Shown: piece after piece, positions 24,962 through 36,343 of the stretch | Layout: every line of letters begins with the position of its first letter | Position numbering within the stretch: position 1 is the stretch's first letter | Assembly (NCBI GenBank): GCA_029783825.1 | Contig: JAREIK010002450.1 | Location: 2,192,539 to 2,256,538, forward strand | Length of the DNA stretch: 64,000 nucleotides | Direction of reading: 5' to 3' | Origin: Sapria himalayana | Taxonomy: Eukaryota > Streptophyta > Magnoliopsida > Malpighiales > Rafflesiaceae | Position numbers and translations under genes: made by a program | The notes under the pieces: model-generated | Databases searched by the model: none | The model's input: only the letters and a program-made list of their open reading frames with translations | What the model was told of the DNA's origin: nothing

Positions 24962-25591
24962 TTTTAAAGAAAAAAATATTTCCAATAGTGATCACACTTC
25001 AAATGGAAAAACACATCAACATTCCAATATTATTCGTTTAGCTACCTCTTTTTTATCTGATAAAAGAAAATTCAAAAATCAATTGAATAAAATATTAAAA
25101 TGCATGTCAGATATAAGATAGAAGGGATGCGCATTAATTTTTGTAATAATATTGAATTTGTTTATATAGACAACATTATTAGAATAATATTTAAACATGA
25201 GATAATATTTCTCAAAGGTAGTATGATTCTTATAAAAAAAATATTTAAACAAAAAAATATCATTTAATTATTCTTTATATTAAAGTAAAATATGAGAAAA
25301 GTCAATTTATTAATAAAAAAATTTTTATTCTCCTCCAAATCCAAACCTAGAATCTCCCAACATGCATTCATGTGCATTATAGGTTTTTATTCCTTTTAAT
25401 GTTTTTATTTTACAAAAAATTATATAAATCATTTTTGAGGTAAAAGCTGATTCTCTAATTTATAATAATATAGGCCATTACATTGGGGAAATGAAAAAAT
25501 AAGATAATTTTTTTTATCTAAAATGATTAAGGAAAAGAGAAAATAAATAGTGTAATGAGAAAAAGAAAATTTTAATTTGCCATGTATTTTC
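24962..25591. other. CACTA upstream non-coding region
   Basis: AT-rich leader or intron between the TNP2 start and the inserted hAT-type element. No ORF is supported. Confidence 0.5.
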
Positions 25592-26003
25592 TAGAGGTGT
25601 CAACCGGGCCGGCCCGGCACAAAAAAATCCCATGTCCGGGTTAGGCACGAGGCGTGACGTGCTGTGCCTGGCCCGTGCCGTGTCGTACCGTGCTTGACCC
25701 GGCACGGTTCGGCCCATGGCACGGCACACCGACACGGGTTTGTCCCGTGTCAGGTGTCCCCCGAGTTCGACCCCGCGATCGCCCCTCCCGCAAAAAAGAC
25801 CGTGAGTCGGGGCTGATTGGACCCGACCCGCGGTCCCACGAGGCCAGAACCATAGGACCATGCTAGGCCCGAGTGGGCACGGCACGGCTTGCGGTGCCCG
25901 CAGGCCGTGCCGAGCCCGGCTTTTTTAAACCGTGCCGGGCCATGCCCGGCACGGTACAGTAACCATGTCGTGCCGGCTCGGCCCGGCCCGTTTGACACCT
26001 ATA
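25592..26003. mobile_element. 412-bp GC-rich non-autonomous hAT-type element
   Basis: The left end TAGAGGTGTCAACCGGGCCG and the right end CGGCCCGTTTGACACCTATA are imperfect terminal inverted repeats. The flanks GTATTTTC (25584-25591) and GTATTTTT (26004-26011) form an 8-bp duplication with one mismatch. The interior is strongly GC-rich, with many GGCACGG/CCGTGCC inverted words, and stands out sharply from its AT-rich host. ORFs of up to 123 codons on both strands are a by-product of the high GC content, not genes. Confidence 0.92.
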
Positions 26004-26756
26004 GTATTTTTCCTGTTAACTATATTATTTTATTTATTTCTAGCTACTTAAAAATTTTATATTCTATTTACTGGACCCCAAAATCTTATTTTCCTTATGT
26101 GTGTAGCTTATTTAAACAAATATTTTTCTTAATTTTTCATTTTCAATAATCAATATTCTCATGTATAAAAGGTATATAACGTATATGTTCTCTTTTTGAT
26201 AGTAATAACCTTATTTGTGTATATTATTTTTATAAATACTTAGTTTAATTTCTCATTTCCTATAATCAATATTCCCATGTATATAATGTACATCTTTTTG
26301 TTTTGATAATAATATCCCTATTTTCTTTCTTTTCTTTTTGGTGAGGAAGAAAGTATTATTTTATTCATACTTCTCAATGTATAGAAATCATTTAAAAAAT
26401 AGAGTAAAGGTATTTAATTAGGTGGGTATTAATTTACCTATCATCTATTTCAATATTAGATACTAATATATTTTGACTTTGCTGTAATATCTAACATAAA
26501 ATAAAAATACATGACCTAGATGAATTTATAGATATGACATTACATGTCTCTAGGTCATTAGACTAATTGATTTTGAAATGGCATGACTCTAGAGGACATA
26601 TTTTTATGAAATATAGCCTCATTTTTTTTCCATACTTTCACAGTCTGACAAATAGAGGAGAAGAGAACAAATAGAACAACATATATAAAAATGGTAAGAG
26701 ATCAAAAATAAAAAAGAATGGATAATCACCCGCTCAAAGCCAACAACAAGAATTGC

Positions 26757-26940
26757 TCACTCTATATCCATTGTAATTGGCAAATTGAACCTTGCAAGAA
26801 GAACTGGAGACTGAGCCTGAAAATGGGATATGGAAAATAATTTATTATTACTCTTTGGCAGAATAGTAGCCTGAAAATAAGAAGTAGATAACTCAACTAC
26901 GACAAAATCACCGACAAACCCAGCACCAACATCACTAAAT
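26757..26940 (-). other. Exon-like open frame inside the CACTA element, product unknown
   Basis: After a pyrimidine-poor AG site (minus CAATGCAG, 26941-26948) the minus strand is open for about 60 codons to TGA at 26757-26759. It includes DVGAGFVGDFVVVELSTSYF and LPKSNNKLFSISHFQAQSP. I do not recognise the protein. There is no start codon, so it is either an internal exon of a captured host gene, a decayed leader exon of the element's own transcript, or chance. Confidence 0.35.
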
Positions 26941-27059
26941 CTGCATTGATTGAATGAAACATAACTAATTAAACTTCACAAAATAGAAACACAACACATG
27001 ATGCCGAATATATGTTGCATAAGCCATGTACAACTCCACTTTCCTCAGTTCGTAAATCT

Positions 27060-27445
27060 AAGCCGTGTAGAAACTGATGACAAGAGTAATTGACTACAAT
27101 TTCTCTCTTTCGATCCTAATATAAACTCCTGTTCAGCTTTTTATTTTGTCCTGCCAAGCTACAAAAAATATTCGTATAACAAGGGTAGCCATTAAGCATT
27201 ATGCATTTTGATAACATTTCTACTAATTTAACAATAAAGAGCGGCGAGGACCTATCGTGCAACGCGTAAGAATCTATTCATTGAGATCATGTGCGAGAAT
27301 ACACCAGCCCTGAGGAAGAAGGATATAACTAAGCAAAGAGAATTCCATCAATGAAGAAATGGAATACGAAGCCATAGAGAAGCAGGCCGAGACTCTTCCA
27401 CTCGACTCTTCCAGTTTGTTGTTAGCGCCAATTTTAAAGCTATTA
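27060..27445. other. Less AT-rich patch in the CACTA 5' half
   Basis: Around 27240-27430 the base composition is clearly less AT-rich than its surroundings (GAGCGGCGAGGACC, GCAGGCCGAGACTC). A captured host fragment or the element's leader region would both fit. No product is recognised. Confidence 0.35.
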
Positions 27446-27449
27446 CATA

Positions 27450-28866
27450 TTTTACAAATAAAAAATACTAACTAATTTGTTCCAATTCAATACATTCATA
27501 ATTAATATTTTCATATCAATGACACTTATAATAGTGACAGAGTTTATATTTTTCAGTCCCTTATTAGTCTTAACAATCTATTAGTCTTAACAATGACACA
27601 TCTAGTAAGTGTCATAAAAACATATAACATGTTCCAAATAATAATGTTTTTAGAAAAATTAAATGACATGTCTAATTAATATAATTTATTATACAAACAT
27701 ATATTAATATTTATCTTTTCCGCTGCAAATTTACAATTCAGTGTGTCTAAGATTCTGTTGCAGGTTTTTTGTTTATTAATAGAAAGGCTTCATGTTCACA
27801 AACTTGAAGAAGCTACAGAATGTTTCACATAAGCAGCATATTATAAGCTGGCAGATGATGCTTACGTTAAAGTCAACTTCTTCAGCAAATGTATGAGGTG
27901 CTGTAAAAAGGGGGAACTGTTCGACGAGGGACTCTGTTACATTTCCAACTGAAAAGAACATGACACGCAATATCATTACATGAAAAGAGACGAGGACATA
28001 ATATAAGAAGCAAAACATAAGAATTTGGAGGATGCTGTGAAGAAATGCAAAGAGATCAGAATACAAGTTCACAATGGTGAAATAAGTTAACATCTTCAAT
28101 TCAAGTGATTAAATGTGCAATTTTTTTGAAAAAATTAAAGTGATTGGAAGAGCTGATACAATTAGAAACTTAATGGAGAAGCTTACTGGATGCTGCAAAG
28201 ATGGCCAAGGATATCGGAGGCGCTGCTTGAAGCCGAGGAGTTGGAAAATGTCCGAACAATTTGAAGAAGATGCGCGCTAGTAACTTAATGGAGAAACTTC
28301 CATATTTGCATTTAATAACGAGGCAGTCTTAATTTTATTAAATTAAGACTCGCTAGAAATTTAATTAATATATAATTAATCACATTAATTTATTAAATGA
28401 CCTAAAATTTTCAATTTATTTTTATTTCTCTTAGGGATAAATTAAATATTAATAGTTTAATTGTAAAATTAAATATTATTACTTATTTTATAAATAAAAA
28501 ATTCAAATTTGAATGTAATAATATTTAATTTTTTTTTAATTTGATCATAAATTTCTTTTTATTTTTAATAAATAATTATCAACTAAAAATTGATAATTTT
28601 TTTTATCAAGAGCAAAATTTACAATATTATTACTTATTTTACAGATAAAAAATACAAAAGAAATTAGTTCAAAATCAATTAATTCAAAATTAATATTTTC
28701 ATATCAATGACACTAATAAAAGTAACAAGGTTTTTAATTTTCAGCCCATTAATCTTTTGTAATATTTAAGGAGTAAAAAAATTTTCTAACTTATTAGTCG
28801 TAACAATGACACATCTAGTAAGTGTCATTAAATATCTAGTTACAAATAGAATAATGACATTTTCTG
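27450..28866. repeat. Directly repeated CACTA subterminal region
   Basis: The segment at about 27450-27660 matches about 28620-28866 in the same orientation. Shared words include TTAATATTTTCATATCAATG, followed by ACACT, and CAATGACACATCTAGTAAGT, followed by GTCAT. The second copy leads into the true right end; the first copy lacks a TAGTG terminus. The 0.95 kb between the copies holds the exon-like pair at 27866-28330. Confidence 0.8.
27866..28330 (-). other. Exon pair inside the CACTA element, possible captured gene fragment
   Basis: A minus-strand open stretch from about 28330 to 28187 (LLARIFFKLFGHFPTPRL, then QAAPPISLAIFAAS) ends at a GTAAGC donor. A second open block, 27866-27948, is bounded by a TTCTTTTCAG acceptor and a GTAAGC donor and reads NVTESLVEQFPLFTAPHTFA then EEVDFN. 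Joining at these sites keeps the frame open across the junction (an A from exon 1 with TT from exon 2 gives Ile). Low-repeat amino-acid content and good splice signals suggest real exons, captured from a host gene or belonging to the element's transcript leader. I do not recognise the product, and no start codon is visible. Confidence 0.45.
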
Positions 28867-28917
28867 AAAGCGTCAAGATATAAAATATCATTAATTTGAA
28901 GTTTTGTTGTAGTGAAT

Positions 28918-29038
28918 AGAAGTAAACAGTAATTAAACTTTACAATAAATTCTAACGTATTTTTTGTTAAATATATGTGAGGGCATATTGATAATTTTAC
29001 CAAAAATCCAAACTAATTGATTCGAAGCCCAATGAATA
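28918..29038 (-). repeat. 5' LTR of the copia element, outer part
   Basis: Sequence after the right CACTA target duplication continues the LTR (GGGCATATTGATAATTTTAC, ATTCGAAGCCCAATGAATA). It pairs with 12100-12222. Confidence 0.92.
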
Positions 29039-29044
29039 GTAGCA

Positions 29045-29350
29045 TCAACGAACTCACCAAGATGCTCATCCAATTCCATGAAGCTCCATTGAGCTCCAGT
29101 GAGTTCATGGAGCTCCATCGAGGACATCCATGTAGCTTGTGAAGAGATCAAGAAGAAGGTTGAGGAGCTCCAGCAAGCTCCTCTACCTCGTTGGAGAGGG
29201 CTAGGGGAGAGGCCAAGGAATGAAGGATGAGGAAAGAGGACGAGGGGAGAGTGCAAGGCAAGAAGACAAGGGGCAAGTTACAAAGGAGAGGGAGAGGGGG
29301 AGAGGAGAGCTTTTTAGGGATGGGCGAGTGGTGAGGGGGTGTGAGAATTA
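29045..29350. repeat. GC-richer, purine-rich repeat, copy 2
   Basis: Same motif order as 8611-8845: GAGCTCCA and TCGAGGAC words, then GGCTAGGGGAGAGG-like purine runs, then GAGAATTAATTAAG. It lies directly outside the copia insertion site. The ORF on the minus strand across it is a composition effect. Confidence 0.6.
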
Positions 29351-29479
29351 ATTAAGTATATTTTATGATTTATATGTTAGTATGCTAAATTTTAATTTTT
29401 ATGAATTTGATGCATATCTTTTCAAATATTAAAAATTTGGTCATTTTATTTATTTATTTTGTGGTGATTGCAGTGAAAC

Positions 29480-30060
29480 ATAATTATCACATAAAATAAA
29501 ACTACCACAAGCGCAGAAAACAATATGATAGGATAGAGACTTCACCGCTGGGTTGCAACTCAAGTAAAGTGAATGAGACAAATGTGCCTTGACAGGCACG
29601 TTTACTAATTGCCATTTTAGTGACAAACCACGGACAGGAAAGCTCTGCTAATACAGTTGACAGGGAGGTTGGTTTTACCTTTGTCTCCACTTTAGACAGT
29701 GGAAACAATGACTAAGTAGCAAGTTATATCTCTTCCCTATCTGGTTTCCTGAACTTTCTACGAAGGATGTAACCTGTTGTGTTGTTTTTGCTAAGGTCGT
29801 GCCAAGATTAATGGATTTCAACGCTGCGGCTTTTGCTATGGGGTTTGACTGTTCTTATTTATGTTAACCCGATCTGTGTGCCAGTTCGTGGCTGTGAATA
29901 ATATTGCTCAGGCGGAGGACGGACACAAATTGAAACCCATTTCCTATTGATAGAAGGTACTTGGCATTGGATGGGATGTTGGTAGAGGGATCAGCATCAG
30001 CAAAAGAAATGTTATTTCTTGGAAGACGAGAAAGGATAAGATTTGGGTGGATTTGTTTAG
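29480..30060. other. Unidentified less AT-rich segment
   Basis: This stretch stands out by base composition and by lacking simple repeats (for example CAACGCTGCGGCTTTTGC near 29820 and GGCGGAGGACGGACAC near 29910). A 68-codon minus-strand ORF at 29502-29708 and shifted open pieces upstream are present, but no protein family is recognised. It could be an old LTR, a gene relic or an organelle-derived piece. Confidence 0.4.
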
Positions 30061-30783
30061 GTAAACAATTTATAAAATATTTGAAAAAAATTAAGTTTAA
30101 AAAAAAAATTTAAAGTTTATCAAAAAGCAAAATAAATTTGTATATATTTAAATATATATATACATATAAATAAAAGTGAGATTCAAACTCACGTATTTAT
30201 GTTTATTAAAGTATCTTAGAGTATTTTCAGCCTACTCTCTATTTTTTAATTTTAGTTATTTTAGATATTTTAGCTAGTCAAACATAAAAAATTCATCTCC
30301 AACCCACTCTTTATTTTCTAGTTTACTCAAATGCCTCAATAAATATGAAGATTCATTTGAGCTCTCCAAATTTTCTCTTCCCCTTTTTTCTCTCTATCTC
30401 TCTCTATATACATGTTTGACTTTTTTAAAAATATTGGAAGTTAAGTAAAATAGAGAGTGTGATTGGAGTGTATTCTAAAAACTTACTAGCTAAATTAGTG
30501 AATTTAATATTAAAATATATTTTGAGTAGCTATTTTGTTAAGTGTGGTTAAATATGTTCTTACCATCATTTTATACACAACAAATAGAATGTATTTTAAT
30601 AAACACACACACACACATTTGTGTGTGTTTATATATATATATATATTTATTTATTTATTTATTTATTTATAATCATATATACAAATTCATAGAATATATT
30701 TTTATATATAAACCATTTCATAAAATATTTGATTTGTTGTTTGTAACTACATGGTAAAAGAGTTTAATAAAAATAAATATGTA
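30061..30783. other. AT-rich spacer with microsatellites
   Basis: It contains (CA)n/(GT)n and (TA)n at about 30602-30646 and a (TTTA)n run at 30646-30671. No gene is supported. Confidence 0.6.
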
Positions 30784-31710
30784 CACTACAATAAAGAATG
30801 CAATTAGGAATGAAAATTAGAGACGTCCAATTTTGTTTCTAAAAATTAAAAATAAAAGTGAAATGGAATACAAATAAAAATGACATTTTTTATGAAAATT
30901 AGAAACATAAATATAATCTGTCACTAGTAAAAGAGGAGAATTATTTCATATTTTATTGAAATAGAATTAGAAACAGAAGGGAAGAGAAAATTAAAACAAT
31001 AATATCTTTCCTCGCTAATATGATGTGGGGTCTTGGGTGGATTACCTTGTGTGACATTTAGTGAATAAAAAAAATTAATTTCTACATATAAATGTTTTTC
31101 AAAATGATATATTCTCTAAAAATTATGATGGAAATGAATTTTGTTTCATTTATTTTTGAAATGGATTGTGGATCTGATTCTAAATTAGCGACAAAAAAAA
31201 TGTTGTTATCAATTTCAAAATGACATGTGACTTCGTTGTTTTACACTTTAAATATATTATGCGATGGAATTTAATTTTGTCACTAATTCAGGAACGAAAA
31301 TTCATTTTGTCGCTATTTTATGTTAATTATGTTTTCAAAAATTACATAATTTGTTTAAATTTTTTTTTAGGGTTTTGGCTACATTACCCCTAATATGTTA
31401 TTACTCATCCACTATTTTGAGCTTGAATTCATCTATTTTTTGTATTCATTGCCCTAATCATATATCTATAAGGCATGGAAATTAATTTTTTGTAGAAATC
31501 AAGTTGTAGTTTGGCATTATATGTTACATTTTTGAGTGTTATGATATTCAAGCAATACAAAGTTATTTGTATTGGTTGATTTGTTTATTATTTTTATAAA
31601 AAGATTATAAACATAATCTTTTCATGGTAAATACAAATTGATATATATATTTTTGGATTAATGTAAATCAAGATATATTTGATTGGATTTTATCATGATT
31701 ATAGTAATGA

Positions 31711-31790
31711 CATTAATGTAACTCAAAAAGTTGCATTAGATTACAAGATACATTAATGTAACTCAAAAGGTTGCATTAGATTACAAGATA
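31711..31790. repeat. 40-bp tandem repeat, two copies
   Basis: CATTAATGTAACTCAAAA(A/G)G followed by TTGCATTAGATTACAAGATA occurs at 31711-31750 and 31751-31790 with one mismatch. Related CATTAATGACAT/TTAATGTAAC words continue to about 32040. Confidence 0.95.
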
Positions 31791-32710
31791 CATTAATGAC
31801 ATCCTTTTGAATTAATTTGTTTGAATTAATGTAACTGAAGTTAGTCACCAATCCAATAATACCTTTGAATTAATTTCTAAGATAGGCATACAAATCTTAG
31901 GATTGCATTAATGACATCTAAATTTAATTAAATTGCATTGGATTTTCTCAAAAAAATTAAAAAGAAATAATTAATGACATGATTGTATAAAATACATTAT
32001 CTTATTTTCTTCATTTTATATTAATGTAACTTTAATAATGTTATTTTTTATCATAATCTAAACACCCTTTGAAATTTATCAAGAAATTTGAAATGAATTC
32101 ATGTAAATACATATTGATATGCATGTCAATTGACATTAGTTTTAATAAATATGTTTCTAGTAAATAAAAATTAAAATGCATGTCTATGACTAAAGGTATC
32201 TCCTAATTATTTTTTAGTTTTTTGCTAAAAGAAATTGTTTTATTCCTTTTCAAATTTATTATTATGTTTTGATTGTCTGTGATATTTGGTTAATTTGTGT
32301 GATTTCATTATTCATAGATAAATATGTAATATTTAGTAATTTATATATGTGTAAAATATAACTGAAAGCTATTAGTAAATATCTAATAGATTAATGCAAC
32401 CTCATTATCTCATTTTAATACAAACTTAGCAATGATTGATGTGATTATAATATTTTTATGATTTTTATGTAATATCATAAATATGTTACTATAACTATAT
32501 TAGAAAAAAGTCATTATCTATATTATTATTATTCAAAATATGTTGGTATTATGTGCTACAAGAATAGAAAACATTATACAAATTAATCGTCAATGGATGA
32601 ATGACAGACTAAAAGATGAGGTTTTGACTAATAAATTTATAGAGGGGATTGAGAAGTTTATTGGTTTTGCTAAAAAGCACCTCAAATTTATAGATGGAAT
32701 GAAAATAATT

Positions 32711-32822
32711 AGAGTTTCCAAGATGTGGATATAGTACGATATCATCTTGCAATAACCATAAATATTTGTAAATATCATAATCAGAGTTTCCAAGATATAG
32801 ACACAATGCGATATCATCTTGC
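32711..32822. repeat. 72-bp partial tandem duplication in the TNP2 N-terminal region
   Basis: AGAGTTTCCAAGAT followed by a GATATCATCTTGCAA block occurs at 32711 and 32783. It duplicates the part coding for the FQDVDTVRYHLC-like motif that follows the CPC motif in this family. Confidence 0.85.
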
Positions 32823-35800
32823 AAAAAAAATAGATTTGTTGAAGACTATTATGTTTGGTATAAACATGATAAGATAGGTGTGCCACAAATAATAAAGTAT
32901 TATATACATTAAAGTATTGATTCAATTATTGTAATAAAATATGTCAATCTCATTGATGTATGTGAAGCTATTTTGTAGTATGTTATTGGTCCTTCAAATT
33001 GGATATCATTGTCGATATCCCAAAATTATCAAAATAATTTTATGAAATTCTCAAAACATCAGAAGTAGAGGTTTAGTCAAGTAATTCGTATGGCCATTCA
33101 AAGTTACATGTGGTTGCACGACTTTTGAATTTAAAGCCAAAACATTATTTTTAGAAAGGTATTTTTATAAAATATACGAGTTTTTATCTGAATTATTACT
33201 TATTAATAATGTCATGATAAATAACTTTTATAGTACAAATAACTTAATACGAGGTTTGGGTTTGCCTGTAAAAAAAATAGATTGTTGTATTTAATGGCTG
33301 CATGATATATTAGGATGAAGACAATGTATTAATTGCTTGTAATTTTTGTAACTATCCTTATTACAAAATATATACTACATGTAAAAGATAGAAAATAAAT
33401 ATTCCTCATAAGAAGATATATTACTTCTCGTTGATTCCTCGTCTGTAAATATTATTTGCATTTAAAGTCATTACTAATGATATGAGTTGACACAAAGAGC
33501 ATATTATTTAAGAAAGCATGATGTATTGTTGCTCAGATTCTTCATCTTAGGAACATTTTGATAATATTCATCGATCTTTTGTAGATAAAAGTCAAAATGT
33601 TAGGTTATGGTTGTGCATAGATAAATTTCAGTCATTTGGAAAAACATGACAACAGTATTCTTCATGGCCAATGATTGTTATACCATATAATTTACCATTA
33701 TGGATATATATGAAATATGAGTACATGTTTTTGTGTATTATCATACTCGATGCGATAAATCAAAAAGAAAATTAAAGTTGTATACTTTTCTATAACACAT
33801 GATTGTGAAGCTAAAAAATTTATGAGAGCATGGTGTGGAAACAAATGATATATCTAGAAAGTAGAACTTCCAAATGTGAGCAGCACTTATGTGGACTATA
33901 AGTGATTTTCTAGCATATTCAATATTGTTAGGATGAAGTACTATAGGAAAAATAGTTTATCCTTATTGCATGGAGAACTCTAATGTATTTTCTCTAAGCA
34001 AAAGAGGAAATAATTATTGGTTTGGTAACTATCATAATTTCTTAAATATAGAACATCCATTTTGAATGAATATTAAGGTATTTAGGAAAGACCATATAAT
34101 TATAAAAGATATATCACCTTTGAGGTCAAGTGTTGAAATATTAGAGGTAACTAAAATATATGAGTTCAAAAATATTATAGATATTAATGCAGATTATATT
34201 AATGCATAAATTTCGAAAAATTCTATAGGTAGAAGGAATGAAGTATCTTTTAGGATTTACCTTATTAGAAAACTAATCTAATTAGGCACAATTTTTATGT
34301 GAAGCACATGGAGAAGAATTTTTTTGATAATATTTTTATTATTATCATAAATATGAAAGGAAAAATAAAAGACAATGTCAAATCAAGAGAATAATTATAA
34401 GAGTTTTGTTCACATCTAGAGTTACATAGGGATAAATCAAATAATAAATTTTCTAAGGATTATTATAATTTTGATAAGGATGCAAAGGAAACTTTGTATA
34501 AATAGTTGATAGAGCTCAAGTCCCATGATAGATATGCAATTAACATGGAAAGATGTGTTGATACGAATAAGCATATGCTATTTGAGATAAAAAGTTATGA
34601 CTACCACGTGCTTATGCAAAGGCTTATACTCATTATATTACGTAAATTACTTCTAGAAAATATTTGGAAAGTATTGGCTAAAATAAGCATTTTTTAAAGA
34701 ATCTAACTTGTAATATCATAACATATGAAGACATGAAGCAATTACAAAATGACATACCCATAAATATATATAGTTTTGAGCATATTATCTCTCCTAGCTT
34801 CTTCAACTCCATGAAATATTTTCCGATCCACTCGCCTTATAAATCCATGATAGCAATACAGATGGATATATCCATTTGAGAGATTATATAATTTTTATTC
34901 GTTAATCTAAAAATTTAAATCTATCTAATGAATAAATTTTATTCTAATTAAAGATATTTTTCAGATATCTTAGAAAATTGAAAAATAATATTCGAAATAA
35001 AGTTGAAATTGAATGATCGATATACATTGCCTATTTGGTTGAATAAGCTTCCGTAATTTGTGAAGATTACTTTGGGCCACAAGTATATAATTCACATAAT
35101 AAAATATCACCAAATAATGATAATGATATGAAGAATGGATCATATGGTAGAGAAAAATCAAGATATTTTTTGGATGACCAAGAGTATCATGTTATGCACA
35201 GATATATCTTGTTGAACTTACGAGGAAGTTACACCTTATATTGAGTAAAATTTATAATCTTTTTACATTGTTATATCTTTATAATGATATGTGATATTCC
35301 TTTTTTAATATTTAAAATAACTTCAATGTTCTTTTTGTAAAATTTATGCTAAGGAATTAAGGCACAGAGAACTACATGTTGATGATGATTTCATTGATAC
35401 AAAGTTTAACAAAGATTTTGTATTTTAGTTTGAAAAATTTGTTGGTATATAACTTATCATTCTTGTTTCTAAAATTTAATGTGCAATATTATATAAGTAT
35501 GATTTTATTTTATTTTATCTCAATGTACATTTTTCATCATCAAATATATATAATAGACAAATAAAGGATCTTGCAAAATAATCATTATAAAGTTTATAGA
35601 AGTATCTCATATATTATGTAAATAGATACGAATATCACACTTTAACATATGGATCAAATAGAGTTGCAATGAACAATGGTATATGCATCAAGGGGTATAA
35701 CTTTAATATATATAATATTGACTTTTATAGTTGTTTGATTGAAATTATATATGTGAAGTATCATGTTTTACCAATTGTGAATAGTTTGTTCATATTTCAA

Positions 35801-36136
35801 ATTTGGGTACTAGAATTCATCATCAACACAACTATATCGATGTGCATCATAAGAAATATTATCGTAAGTATGAGCTATTCATTTTGTGGTATAAGTAGAA
35901 TAAGTGTGTTGTATCACTTATCCAATCATAAGAAAAAATACTTGTGATTGGTGGATGATATGTAAAATAAAACCTAGATCAACTGTAGAAGTTCTTGAAA
36001 AGAATGTTATTATTACACCATAACATGTACTTATATTTTAAAAAATAATGTGGAACTTTATCTAATTATTGATATGACAGATGATGGGCTTGAAACATTA
36101 TTTGATGAAGATGAAAACTATTTGGATATTGATGAT

Positions 36137-36220
36137 GCCCATGTTAAAAAATATAATGAGGAAGAATTAATTGCACAATTAGATGAGGAAGAATTAATTG
36201 CACAATTAGATGATGATGAA
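36137..36220 (+). repeat. 27-bp in-frame duplication in the acidic tail
   Basis: A 27-base block coding EEELIAQLD occurs twice in tandem (about 36158-36211), giving EEELIAQLDEEELIAQLDDD in frame. Confidence 0.85.
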
Positions 36221-36343
36221 TTTGTAGATGGAGATGATTTGTTAGAAATTTTTGATGATGAGTAGATATTTATTGACTTTGATATTATGTTGTGTTACTT
36301 ATTTTGTAGCTATTACAATTTGAATGTTATATAAAAAAAAATT

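Larger units (their letters stand above)
16689..28914 (-). mobile_element. CACTA (En/Spm) transposon, 12.2 kb
   Basis: The left end CACTACAACAAAA (16689-16701) is the exact inverse of the right end TTTTGTTGTAGTG (28902-28914). The trinucleotide AAT flanks both sides (16686-16688 and 28915-28917), the 3-bp duplication expected for CACTA. Subterminal regions carry scattered TGACGCT/AGCGTCA and GTGTCAT words in both orientations, as expected for binding sites of the element's own protein. Removing it restores a continuous copia LTR. Both family genes are present on the minus strand: TNP2-type (21562-24961) and the second gene with an Ulp1-like part (about 18230-21279). A hAT-type element sits at 25592-26003. 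The coding parts are broken. Confidence 0.95.
11917..29038 (-). mobile_element. Ty1/copia retrotransposon interrupted by a CACTA element
   Basis: The LTRs are 11917-12222 (3' LTR, left) and 16506-16688 plus 28918-29038 (5' LTR, split). The summed right LTR, about 304 bp, equals the left LTR of 306 bp. Outside flanks are TTAGC (11912-11916) and GTAGC (29039-29043), a 5-bp target duplication with one mismatch. A polypurine tract, a methionine-tRNA-type primer binding site, and gag, protease, integrase, RT and RNase H remnants in copia order all lie on the minus strand between the LTRs. Internal length without the CACTA is about 4.28 kb. The two LTRs are visibly diverged and the ORFs are full of stops, so this is an old, dead copy. 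Confidence 0.93.
30784..36264 (+). mobile_element. Plus-strand CACTA element, left end to end of TNP2 remnant
   Basis: CACTACAATAAAG at 30784 is a candidate left terminus. It is followed by subterminal-like words (GACGTCC, TTTTGTCACTAATTC, AACGAAAATTCATTTTGTCGC) over 30800-31320. A plus-strand TNP2-type gene remnant follows at 32540-36264. The right terminus was not found, so the end given is only that of the recognisable coding part. The left end is a candidate because no target duplication can be checked. Confidence 0.55.
32540..36264 (+). pseudogene. TNP2-type CACTA transposase with DUF4218 and DUF4216 regions, broken
   Basis: The N-terminal transposase-associated domain is seen as QINRQWMNDRL, then TNKFIEGIEKFIGFAKKHL and FIDGMKI (32590-32705). 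FVEDYYVWYKHDK follows (about 32837-32875). A weak TNP2 core (KYEYMFL near 33715) leads to a well-kept stretch at 34300-34700: EKNFFDNIFIIII, KGKIKDNVKSRE, then ELKSHDRYAINMERCVDTNK (34506 on). Next are the DUF4218-like FNSMEYLPIHSPYKS/IQYRWIYPFERL region (about 34800-34890), YIAYLVE..VICEDYFGPQVYNSHN (about 35020-35110) and SRYFLDDQEYHVMHRYILL (about 35155-35215). DUF4216 with NNGICIKGYNFNIYNIDFY and HHQHNYIDVHHKKYYRKYE follows (35669-35880). A very acidic tail ends at TAG 36262-36264. It has dozens of stops and shifts. It differs in family from the CACTA at 16.7-28.9 kb. Confidence 0.88.

Noticed and set aside
25514..25998. ORFs of 70-123 codons on both strands rich in Arg, Pro and Gly
   Set aside because: They lie in the GC-rich non-autonomous hAT-type element, where stops are rare in all frames.
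28933..29256. 107-codon minus-strand ORF
   Set aside because: It spans the purine-rich repeat and the LTR edge; it opens because of composition and has no recognised domain.
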